Assembly (NCBI GenBank): GCA_946885925.1
Contig: CAMPHP010000139.1
Location: 1-7,258 of the forward strand
Length of the DNA stretch: 7,258 nt
Source of the DNA: an uncultured Litorilinea sp.
Lineage (GTDB): Bacteria > Chloroflexota > Anaerolineae > Caldilineales > Caldilineaceae
Reading direction: 5' to 3'
Shown: in pieces, positions 1 to 5,480 of the stretch
Numbering within the stretch: the stretch's first letter is position 1
How the letters are laid out: each line of letters opens with the position of its first letter
Notes under the pieces: generated by a model
What the model saw: the letters and a program-made list of their open reading frames with translations, nothing else
Told to the model about the DNA's origin: nothing
The model's database searches: none
Position numbers and translations under genes: made by a program

Positions 1-15
1 GGCGTGTTCTTCATA

Positions 16-765
16 CTACTCGGAGATGGCATAGCCACGCTGCCGCCAATAGTCGTCGTAGTCGCCGTGGGTGAGGATGTCCAGCACCCATTGTTCGTAG
101 GAGGGCAGCAGGTGCAATGCCGACGTGCCAGCCTTGTAGGGTGTGCGGGTCAGCCATTCGCCAGCATGGGAGTAGAGATCCGTGACTGCGGCGCGCAGGG
201 CAGGGTCGGCCAGCGCTTCTTTGCTGGTCGTAGCCATGCGCATGGCATAGATCAGGAAGCGCAGTTCCAGAGCGCCGTTCTGGCGCATCGAAGCGTGGTG
301 GTAGTTGGCGGCACCCACCGCCACGATCATCGTCTTTAGGTGGGGCGGGTTGAGCGTAGCCAGAGCCGACTGGTCGCTTCCACAGTAGGAGCCGCCCATG
401 GTGCCGACCTGCCCATCGCACCAAGGCTGGGCGGCCAGCCATTCTACAGTGTCGTAGCCATCCGGGGCTTCCAAGGCAAATGGGTACCACTCGCCTTCGC
501 TGGCAAAGCGACCGCGCACGTCCTGGATGGCACATACATAGCCGCGCCGGGCAAAGTAGGCTCCATTGGCCACGTTGCGTGGCGATGCCTTGTCATAGGG
601 CGTTCGCTCCAGGATTACGGGGAACTGGCCCGGTGCACGCGCACCATCCTGAGCCGGGAAATAGAGGTCTGTGGCCAGGCGCACGCCATCGCGCATGGGG
701 ATCATGAGATTGGCGTGGCACTCCACACCATACTGCTGGTAGGAGCCTGCGTACGGTTCAGTCAC
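16..765 (-). CDS. CocE/NonD-family alpha/beta hydrolase (X-Pro dipeptidyl-peptidase S15-like), interrupted by an in-frame amber stop
   Basis: This is the N-terminal part of a CocE/NonD (peptidase S15-like) serine hydrolase, a family that cleaves esters, amides or X-Pro peptides. Visible family marks are the IPMRDGVRLATDLYFPA start of the fold (about residues 22-38), ERTPYDK (53-59, whose Tyr is the usual oxyanion residue), QDVRGRFASEGEW (81-93), and the nucleophile elbow GGSYCG with Ser126. Family members are normally about 550-600 residues, and the catalytic Asp and His come later. Here a TAG at 16-18 ends the frame after 249 codons. The next five codons to the window edge stay open and read YEEHA, which resembles the continuation expected in relatives. 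The start is GTG at 763-765, with AGGAG (774-778, minus strand) 8 bases upstream. The family is clear. Whether the stop is a real nonsense mutation, a sequencing error or a read-through codon cannot be decided here. If terminated there, the product lacks its triad Asp and His and should be inactive. Confidence 0.85.
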   Translation of the reverse strand: MTEPYAGSYQQYGVECHANLMIPMRDGVRLATDLYFPAQDGARAPGQFPVILERTPYDKASPRNVANGAYFARRGYVCAIQDVRGRFASEGEWYPFALEAPDGYDTVEWLAAQPWCDGQVGTMGGSYCGSDQSALATLNPPHLKTMIVAVGAANYHHASMRQNGALELRFLIYAMRMATTSKEALADPALRAAVTDLYSHAGEWLTRTPYKAGTSALHLLPSYEQWVLDILTHGDYDDYWRQRGYAISE

Positions 766-773
766 GGCTGTTT

Positions 774-778
774 CTCCT
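774..778 (-). promoter_or_regulatory. Ribosome binding site of the hydrolase gene
   Basis: On the minus strand AGGAG lies 8 bases before GTG 765-763. This supports the GTG start, which no ATG in the region competes with. Confidence 0.7.
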
Positions 779-853
779 CACGGGTTAGTGCTGGCTGCGC
801 CACACCAAATCATTGGCGGCGTCGAGCCATTTTAGATCGAGCGCATTGTCAAA

Positions 854-869
854 GGCAACTCAAGTTGCC
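854..869. promoter_or_regulatory. 16-bp perfect dyad, candidate operator in the divergent intergenic region
   Basis: GGCAACT-CA-AGTTGCC is a perfect 7+7 bp inverted repeat with a 2-base centre, lying between the divergent hydrolase and CDGSH genes. A TTGACA hexamer on the minus strand (852-847) abuts it. A looser minus-strand promoter with TTGCCT (858-853), an 18-base spacer and TAAAAT (834-829) would overlap it. The symmetry and position fit a repressor or activator site acting on the hydrolase, the CDGSH unit or both. The regulator is unknown, and the minus-strand promoter is only tentative. Confidence 0.45.
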
Positions 870-924
870 ACCTCAGAGGGTATTTTGGCGATACTCTGCT
901 GCGGGAATGGGCAAGAAAAAGCGT

Positions 925-953
925 TTGTCATGTTGTTTACGATCCAGTATGAT
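925..953 (+). promoter_or_regulatory. Sigma70-type promoter for the CDGSH / protoglobin-Rieske unit
   Basis: TTGTCA (925-930) and TATGAT (948-953) are separated by exactly 17 bases. Each differs from the consensus hexamer at one position. Transcription should begin near 960, giving a leader of about 40 bases before the CDGSH start at 1000. It is the best promoter in the window. Confidence 0.7.
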
Positions 954-999
954 AGAAACCGCCCATCCCAAGACATGATGCATTACAAGGGGAACTATC

Positions 1000-1686
1000 A
1001 TGGCTGAACAACCACGCATCAAGATTACCCAGAATGGTCCGTACCTCGTCTCCGGCAACGTACCGATCAGTGTGCAGATTATTGCTACGGACGCAGATGG
1101 CGAACCGAACCAATGGATCGAGGGTGAATCCCTAGAAGCCCCGGCGCGCTATCTGCTCTGCCGTTGTGGGAACTCCGGGAATAAGCCGTTTTGTGACGGG
1201 ACACATGCTAAAGTCAATTTTGACGGCACAGAAACTGCAAGCCGCGCCCCTTATGTACAACAGGCCAAAGTCTTTGATGGGCCGGAAATGGCCCTGAGTG
1301 ATGTGCCAGAACTGTGTGCCACCGCCCGCTTCTGTCATCTTTATGGCACAGTATGGCGACAGGTGCGGCGGACCGATGATCCGGCGGTTCGCGCGCAATT
1401 CGTCCGCCAGGTCGGCGACTGTCCCTCGGGCAGACTGGTGGCATGGGACAAGGAAACTGGCATGCCGGTCGAACCCGTTCTGCCCCAATCGATTGGGTTG
1501 GTGCAGGACCCGACCAAAAATGTGAGTGGCCCGCTATGGGTACGCGGGGGCATTGAGGTGGAATCGGCTGATGGCGAAGTGTATGAGGTCCGCAATCGCC
1601 AGACATTATGCCGGTGTGGTGCGTCCCGCAACAAGCCGTTCTGTGATGGCAGTCATATCTCCGTCGGTTTTCGAGACGGTAGATAG
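1000..1686 (+). CDS. Dual-CDGSH iron-sulfur domain protein
   Basis: This 228-aa soluble protein has two CDGSH-type cluster motifs. The first is CRCGNSGNKPFCDGTH, with ligands Cys54, Cys56, Cys65 and His69. The second is CRCGASRNKPFCDGSH, with Cys204, Cys206, Cys215 and His219. Each C-x-C-x8-C-x3-H set should bind one redox-active, acid-labile [2Fe-2S] cluster. The middle holds Cys106, Cys112 and Cys141 (the last in DCPSGRL), a pattern common in long bacterial CDGSH proteins and possibly another metal or redox site. The start is ATG 1000 with AAGGGGAA (987-994) 5 bases upstream. No signal peptide or membrane segment is seen, so unlike mitochondrial mitoNEET it is not membrane-anchored. It sits directly behind a strong promoter and 115 bases ahead of the protoglobin-Rieske gene on the same strand, which suggests co-transcription. 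A role in electron transfer, cluster delivery or redox sensing is inferred; the partner is unknown. Confidence 0.9.
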   Translation: MAEQPRIKITQNGPYLVSGNVPISVQIIATDADGEPNQWIEGESLEAPARYLLCRCGNSGNKPFCDGTHAKVNFDGTETASRAPYVQQAKVFDGPEMALSDVPELCATARFCHLYGTVWRQVRRTDDPAVRAQFVRQVGDCPSGRLVAWDKETGMPVEPVLPQSIGLVQDPTKNVSGPLWVRGGIEVESADGEVYEVRNRQTLCRCGASRNKPFCDGSHISVGFRDGR

Positions 1687-1706
1687 CCCCATTCTCGTTT
1701 CACGAT

Positions 1707-1754
1707 TGAGTGCACAGACGCGACCATGCACTCACGTCTGTGCATCGTCGCGTC
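1707..1754. repeat. Overlapping inverted repeats (alternative hairpins) between the CDGSH and protoglobin-Rieske genes
   Basis: Three inverted repeats share the same 48 bases. TGAGTGCA (1707-1714) pairs with TGCACTCA (1727-1734). TGCACAGACG (1711-1720) pairs with CGTCTGTGCA (1735-1744). GACGCGAC (1717-1724) pairs with GTCGCGTC (1747-1754); this last stem continues after a C-C mismatch as ATGCAC (1726-1731) with GTGCAT (1740-1745), giving 14 pairs around an 8-base loop. The stems compete for the same bases, so only one major hairpin can form at a time. No T-run follows, so this is not a standard intrinsic terminator. It could control read-through, mRNA stability or processing, or act as a DNA operator. 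Confidence 0.7.
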
Positions 1755-1801
1755 CAACGGAGTGTCAGGACTGCATTTACATCTCTATTGAAGGGGGACG
1801 T

Positions 1802-3127
1802 ATGAACGCGCCAGAGAGTCAGCACCCTACCGCGCGCACGACTCAGCAAGTAGCGGAGGCCGACAGGTTTTTCCGCTATATGGCGGAGTATGTCGGCTTC
1901 ACCCCTGCCGATGCCGCTGTCATCCGCCAAACGCGATGGATCATTGCCAAACATCTACCCGCTATTGTCAGCGACTTCTACACCCATCTCCTCCGTTATC
2001 CGCTCACGCGCAGCCTCTTTTTGCAGCCAGATGGCACGATCAACGACGACTACCTGATCTTGCGCATGCGTCACCTCTCCAATTTCTGGCTGCGAACAGC
2101 AGAAGGCGTCTACGACGATGAATACGCAGCTTATGTCGACTACGTTGGACGCGCCCATACATCCCGTGGGGCCGATCCGAACATCTATGTGCCCGAACGA
2201 TACGTGATCGGTCAGGTCGGAATGATTCAACATGCCATCAGCCGGGCTGTCAGTAGCGAACTGCGCGCGCAGGACGACGACTTGGAGTTCCGCGCTGTCG
2301 AAGCGTGGGACAAACTGATGATGGTTCTTCTGGAGATGCTGGCCCGCGCGTATGGGCACGAGCGGCAACCGGAATCGTATGGCACGCTCGTACCGGTAGA
2401 TAGCGCCTGGGTCCGCTCACTGGCGAATCAAGCCATGGAGTTGGAACATGGCGATGAAAACACGCAACCTCTGCGCCGGGTAGCAGTCGCAACGGTTGGG
2501 GAGATTCCCGACGGGCAGCGCAAGATCGTTCAGGTCGATGCTCTGTCCATCGGGGTGTTCCACCATCAGGGCGCATGGTATGCTGTCCGCAACAGTTGTG
2601 TGCACCAGGGTGGCCCGGTTGCGACAGGTCTCCTGGAAGGCGATGTGCTGACCTGCCCCTGGCATGGCTACCAATACGATCTGCGCTCCGGTATCTGTCT
2701 GGCTGACCCGGACGCGGAGCTAGATAGCTATATGGTGACGGTGGCGGGAGATACCATCTATTTGGATGTGCCGGATAGTAGGCCAATTTCTGGCGTTCAG
2801 AAGCAAGCCGAGGAACAGCCACTACAGGAGAATGAATTCCGTACCACTGACCTTGCTGCGGGACAGATGCTGACCCTTACCGTAAAGGGCCTGACCATTC
2901 TGGTCTACAACGTAGACGGCAAGTTTTACGCAACAGACGAGTCCTGTACCCATGCCCAGGGGCCGTTGAGTGTCGGCAATCTGGATGGCAACATTATTAC
3001 TTGCTTGCTGCATGGTTCATGCTTCAACGTCACCAACGGCGCGGTGGTGTGCGCGCCCGCTACTGAGCCGCTCAAAACGTACCCCGTGACAGTCGAGGGC
3101 GAAATCGGGCGCGTGACTATCACGTAA
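1802..3127 (+). CDS. Protoglobin-Rieske-Rieske fusion protein
   Basis: This 441-aa protein has three domains. Residues about 15-188 match protoglobin / globin-coupled-sensor globins: VSDFYTHLL (56-64), where Tyr60 is the usual distal (B10-type) Tyr, and VGRAHTSRG (115-123), where His119 is the likely proximal haem ligand. Residues about 226-323 form a ferredoxin-type Rieske domain with Cys266-x-His268 and Cys285-x2-His288 (CVHQGG and CPWHGYQYD). Residues about 345-441 form a second one with Cys382-x-His384 and Cys401-x2-His404 (CTHAQG and CLLHGSCFN). All eight [2Fe-2S] ligands are present. The start is ATG 1802 with AAGGGGG (1791-1797) just upstream. The frame is open back to 1526, but that stretch overlaps the CDGSH gene. 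No signal peptide or membrane helix is seen, so the protein should be cytoplasmic. Inference: electrons pass from an outside reductase through the Rieske clusters to the haem, as in an NO- or O2-handling enzyme. Sensing is an alternative. No reductase, kinase or cyclase domain is attached. Confidence 0.88.
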   Translation: MNAPESQHPTARTTQQVAEADRFFRYMAEYVGFTPADAAVIRQTRWIIAKHLPAIVSDFYTHLLRYPLTRSLFLQPDGTINDDYLILRMRHLSNFWLRTAEGVYDDEYAAYVDYVGRAHTSRGADPNIYVPERYVIGQVGMIQHAISRAVSSELRAQDDDLEFRAVEAWDKLMMVLLEMLARAYGHERQPESYGTLVPVDSAWVRSLANQAMELEHGDENTQPLRRVAVATVGEIPDGQRKIVQVDALSIGVFHHQGAWYAVRNSCVHQGGPVATGLLEGDVLTCPWHGYQYDLRSGICLADPDAELDSYMVTVAGDTIYLDVPDSRPISGVQKQAEEQPLQENEFRTTDLAAGQMLTLTVKGLTILVYNVDGKFYATDESCTHAQGPLSVGNLDGNIITCLLHGSCFNVTNGAVVCAPATEPLKTYPVTVEGEIGRVTIT

Positions 3128-3189
3128 TGATGTTCTGGTGGACTCTGCCTCTGTATTTCCTTCTGATTTATCAAGAGCCAATTGTTTCG

Positions 3190-3651
3190 CTAGCTGGCTG
3201 AGCGCTCTCGCCATTCCTGGATGGCTTTGGTATGGATCGGGTAATGGCTGTAGGTGTCGAGGCGCAGGCGACGGCGGAAACGCGTCTCTTTTATAAATTG
3301 CTCTTCGGGCGCGTTTTGGACGTAGTCAATGAGCCGGTGGTGGGTTTCACCTAGTTGCTTTAGCACCTCCGAAAGCAATAGCCCTCGTTTTTGTTCTGTC
3401 ATCTGAGCATTGAAGGCATCAATGCCGCCGTACGTTACAGAGTAGCGCGGTGGCCTGCCGCCTTCGAGGATATGCGGCAGATGCTTGATTGCCTCTTCCT
3501 CCCACGTTGTTACATGCGCAAGAATGTCTTTCACCGACCAATCGTCCGTAACGCCAGGCTGCGTCATTTGCGCGTCTGACAGACCGGCATACGACTCCTG
3601 TAGTGCTGCCCACGCATTGTCAAGTTTTTTCAAAAGCTGTTGTTTATCCAC
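3190..3651 (-). CDS. ClbS/DfsB family four-helix-bundle protein (DinB superfamily)
   Basis: This 153-aa protein has the shape of ClbS/DfsB proteins, a branch of the DinB/YfiT metal-binding helical bundles. Family marks are the opening DKQQLLKKL, GLSDAQMTQPGVTDDWSVKDILAHVTTWE (23-51) and the C-terminal SHYPIHTKAIQEW. His46, His136 and His140 are in the positions of the DinB metal-binding triad. ClbS itself protects colibactin producers by acting on the genotoxin; most relatives have unknown substrates, often presumed thiol-dependent transferases or hydrolases. The length is normal for the family. The start is GTG 3651-3649; the frame upstream closes at a TAG (3675-3673). It converges with the protoglobin-Rieske gene, leaving 62 bases with no clear terminator. 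There is no evidence that it works with its neighbours. Confidence 0.85.
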   Translation of the reverse strand: MDKQQLLKKLDNAWAALQESYAGLSDAQMTQPGVTDDWSVKDILAHVTTWEEEAIKHLPHILEGGRPPRYSVTYGGIDAFNAQMTEQKRGLLLSEVLKQLGETHHRLIDYVQNAPEEQFIKETRFRRRLRLDTYSHYPIHTKAIQEWRERSAS

Positions 3652-3674
3652 GATTCTGGCTTTACCAGCCTCCT
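3652..3674 (-). promoter_or_regulatory. Unusual ribosome binding site: SD separated from GTG by a small hairpin
   Basis: On the minus strand the only good Shine-Dalgarno sequence, AGGAGG (3674-3669), is 17 bases from the GTG start, farther than normal. The spacer contains CTGG-TAAAG-CCAG (3668-3656), a 4-bp stem with a 5-base loop, leaving AATC before GTG. Folding would bring the SD to near-normal distance. No in-frame ATG, GTG or TTG lies between them. The stem is short, so this is tentative. Confidence 0.4.
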
Positions 3675-3842
3675 ATTGCGTGCTCAATGTAATGACTCAA
3701 TGCAGCACCGATAGCAGGGTGGACGACAAGCTGGGTACTTGCCTATGCAAACGCCAGCCTTCTATCGATTGCGGGAACAGGGAGATTCTCTGGTTAAACA
3801 TTATCCGATTAAGCAGAGAAAATGAGTAATTGATGAGAACCC

Positions 3843-3874
3843 CTTGACATTCACGTAACGGCAAGCTTTAGGAT
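3843..3874 (+). promoter_or_regulatory. MerR-type promoter with 19-bp spacer and imperfect dyad
   Basis: A perfect TTGACA (3844-3849) and TAGGAT (3869-3874) are separated by 19 bases, the lengthened spacer typical of promoters activated by MerR-family DNA distortion. The spacer carries an imperfect dyad from CTTG (3843-3846) to CAAG (3862-3865), with 7 of 11 symmetric positions matching. It lies about 90 bases upstream of the MerR start, so autoregulation and control of the whole downstream operon are likely. The start of transcription would be near 3881. Confidence 0.7.
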
Positions 3875-3894
3875 AAGGCTGTTGATGAGGATTG

Positions 3895-3938
3895 CCTGTG
3901 AGAAAGGCTAGTAAAACCTGTAAGAAAGGCTAGTAAAA
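3895..3938 (+). repeat. Tandem pair of 22-bp direct repeats in the MerR leader
   Basis: Units 3895-3916 and 3917-3938 abut directly and differ at one base (G3900 versus A3922). Each begins CCTGT, contains AGAAAGGCTAGTAAAA and carries an SD-like AAAGG. They lie between the promoter and the MerR ribosome site, so the leader seems to have grown by a recent duplication. The function, if any, is unknown. Confidence 0.85.
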
Positions 3939-3961
3939 ATGAATGGGAAAGGAATGAGCAG

Positions 3962-4796
3962 ATGTTCACAGTGGGTGAATTTGCACGACTTGCACAGGTT
4001 TCTAGGCGTTTACTGCGCTATTACGATGAAATCGGTTTGTTGAAGCCCCATGCAGACTGACCGCTTCACAGACTATCGCTATTACAGCGCCGAGCAGTTA
4101 CCACAGTTAAACCGCATCCTGGCTCTGAAGGATCTGGGCCTATCACTCGACCAAATACAAAGGATGCTGAGTGATAAGGTATCGACAGAGGAAATGCAGG
4201 GGATGTACTTGATGCGAAAGGCTGAAAGCGAGCAGCGGTTACTTGAGGAGTCCCAACGTATCCGCAATATCGAATCCCGTCTGCAATTTCTTCGCAACGC
4301 GGAAGCAGGCAAGCCCCTGGATATTGTTATCAAGCAACTGCCTGCCCAACCTGTATTGAGCGTGCGGACGGTGATTGAATCCTTTGAAGCCGGGCTGGGT
4401 ATCTACGGACAGATCATCGCCGCACTGCCAGTGAAAAGCGTCTATGGGTTGTTCTTTATCATCTGGCACAGTGGCGGCCCATACGAGCGTGACAGCGACG
4501 TGGAAATCGGGCGCATGATTACGGCGGACACGCACGCGCCAGTGCCTCTGCATAATGGCTTGCAACTCACGTTTTGCGAACTACCTGCCGTGGCAACGAT
4601 GGCGACCTTTGTGGTGAAAGGCTCAAACGAGAACGCGCACATCGGCTATAGCGCGATTGGCACATGGGCAGAAGTCAATGGCTACCGTTTTGCAGACGTG
4701 CCACGCGAAATCCTTCTGCAACAGCCACAGAGAGCCGATATGAGCGATAGCATCACTGAACTCCAATATCCTGTTGAAGCAATTGACCAAGGCTAA
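3962..4796 (+). pseudogene. MerR-family regulator with GyrI-like effector domain, frame broken by one base
   Basis: The gene starts at ATG 3962 with AAAGGA (3948-3953) 8 bases upstream and reads MFTVGEFARLAQVSRRLLRYYDEIGLLKP, the usual MerR winged-helix opening. That frame then hits TGA at 4058-4060. From 4050 the next frame continues seamlessly as MQTDRFTDYRYYSAEQL, the expected rest of the DNA-binding domain. Removing one C from the run 4046-4049 gives a 277-aa protein of normal length: HTH about 1-70, a coiled-coil dimer helix about 75-120, and a GyrI-like (BmrR/AraC effector-type) ligand domain about 125-275. The downstream part has an open frame from 4050 (248 aa) but no SD and no recognition helix, so separate translation would not give a DNA-binding protein. 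It heads an operon behind a 19-bp-spacer promoter, as expected for a drug- or metabolite-responsive activator. It could be a true pseudogene, a single-base assembly error or a +1 frameshift at CCC-C. Confidence 0.8.
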
Positions 4797-4827
4797 ACCT
4801 GATCGCCTGGAATCAATCCTTTACGTG

Positions 4828-4834
4828 AAAGGAA
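4828..4834 (+). promoter_or_regulatory. Ribosome binding site deciding the tautomerase-YHS start
   Basis: AAAGGAA lies 8 bases before ATG 4843. The frame is open back to a TTG at 4774 inside the MerR gene, but that codon has no SD and would add 23 residues unlike the family. The ATG 4843 start is therefore preferred. Confidence 0.65.
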
Positions 4835-4842
4835 CCACTCTT

Positions 4843-5478
4843 ATGATGTTCATTGAATTGTTCGTCCCCAAAGGCACGCTCAGCGAGGAAAAACGTCGCC
4901 GTATCAGTGAGCGGATCATTGCCGAACTATTTGCGGTAGATGATAGTGCTCCTGCTTCGGTAATCGAAGCCAGCCGCGCTATCTCGCAGGTGGTCGTCCA
5001 TGAGCCTGACCAGTGGATTGTCGGAGGGCGAGCACTCGCTCCGACTGAACCGCCCCGCTACCTCGTACGTGCCAGCGTTCCGGCTGCCTGGCGCAAGGAG
5101 ATGAGCGAACACCTCATCTCAGTGATTACGCGGGTGCTTGCCGAGGCTGACGAGGATCCTCAACGGTTGTACCAGGAGCCGCATGCGTGGGTACATGTCA
5201 TCGGTGTCCCTGAGGGCAGTTGCGGTGCGTTAGGCCAGCTGATGGGATCGACTGACATCATCAAGATGATCACCAAATCCTACCGGGAAGCACCAGAGGG
5301 CAGCCTTCCAACCCGAGAGCCAGCGCCAGGCACAGCCATCGATCCGATCTGCGGCATGACAGTAGCGCTGACCAGCGCTGCCATCACCCTGGAACACGAC
5401 GACACCCTCTACGCCTTTTGCAGCCACGGATGTCGTGCTGTCTTTGCGGAGGAAGTGCGCCAAACGGCTCCAAACTAG
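4843..5478 (+). CDS. Tautomerase-like protein with C-terminal YHS domain
   Basis: From ATG 4843 this is a 211-aa protein. Residues 2-30 (MFIELFVPKGTLSEEKRRRI and on) follow the beta-strand plus helix pattern of the 4-oxalocrotonate tautomerase superfamily. A second similar unit seems to start near 72 (RYLVRASVPAAWRKEMSEHLI) and reaches WVHVIGVPEGSCGALGQ (116-132). After a Pro-rich linker (155-164), residues 167-204 form a YHS domain, DPICGM...YAFCSHGC, with Cys170, Cys193 and Cys197 as likely metal ligands. YHS domains bind copper, haem or other metals in transporters and accessory proteins. Active tautomerases use an amino-terminal Pro exposed by removal of Met; here residue 2 is Met and 3 is Phe, so that chemistry looks absent. 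The gene follows MerR by 46 bases on the same strand and precedes the AhpD-like gene. A metal- or electrophile-linked stress role is inferred. The YHS assignment is firm; the tautomerase one is moderate. Confidence 0.75.
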   Translation: MMFIELFVPKGTLSEEKRRRISERIIAELFAVDDSAPASVIEASRAISQVVVHEPDQWIVGGRALAPTEPPRYLVRASVPAAWRKEMSEHLISVITRVLAEADEDPQRLYQEPHAWVHVIGVPEGSCGALGQLMGSTDIIKMITKSYREAPEGSLPTREPAPGTAIDPICGMTVALTSAAITLEHDDTLYAFCSHGCRAVFAEEVRQTAPN

Positions 5479-5480
5479 AG

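Larger units (their letters stand above)
3652..3961. other. 310-bp divergent intergenic region
   Basis: This gap between the DinB-type gene and the MerR gene contains the DinB ribosome site (3652-3674), about 165 bases without a convincing gene or repeat (3675-3840), the MerR-type promoter (3844-3874) and the tandem 22-bp repeats (3895-3938). No convincing minus-strand promoter for the DinB gene was found. Two very short frames in the leader, ATG 3885 (8 codons) and GTG 3898 (11 codons), end inside the repeats and are not called as genes. Confidence 0.6.

Noticed and set aside
340..978. Plus-strand open frame of 212 codons
   Set aside because: It lies opposite the hydrolase gene and runs into the promoter region. 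The translation has no recognisable domain, and the minus-strand frame carries clear family motifs.
1526..1801. N-terminal extension of the protoglobin-Rieske frame
   Set aside because: The frame is open, but it overlaps the end of the CDGSH gene and the hairpin region. ATG 1802 has a strong SD and begins just before the globin domain.
2250..2822. Minus-strand open frame of 190 codons
   Set aside because: It is antisense to the protoglobin-Rieske gene, is rich in Arg and Pro as expected from a shadow frame, and has no domain.
3128..3189. Possible bidirectional terminator between the convergent genes
   Set aside because: Only a 5-bp AGCCA/TGGCT repeat (3176-3180 with 3195-3199) was found, with no adequate T-run on either strand.
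3485..3829. Plus-strand open frame of 114 codons
   Set aside because: Half is antisense to the DinB-type gene and the rest is intergenic. It has no domain and no SD.
3885..3933. Leader peptides from ATG 3885 (8 codons) or GTG 3898 (11 codons)
   Set aside because: They are very short, with weak SDs and no codon pattern suggesting attenuation. The first would begin almost at the predicted transcription start.
4774..4842. TTG start for the tautomerase-YHS protein overlapping MerR
   Set aside because: No SD is present and the added residues do not resemble the family; ATG 4843 has AAAGGAA at a good distance.
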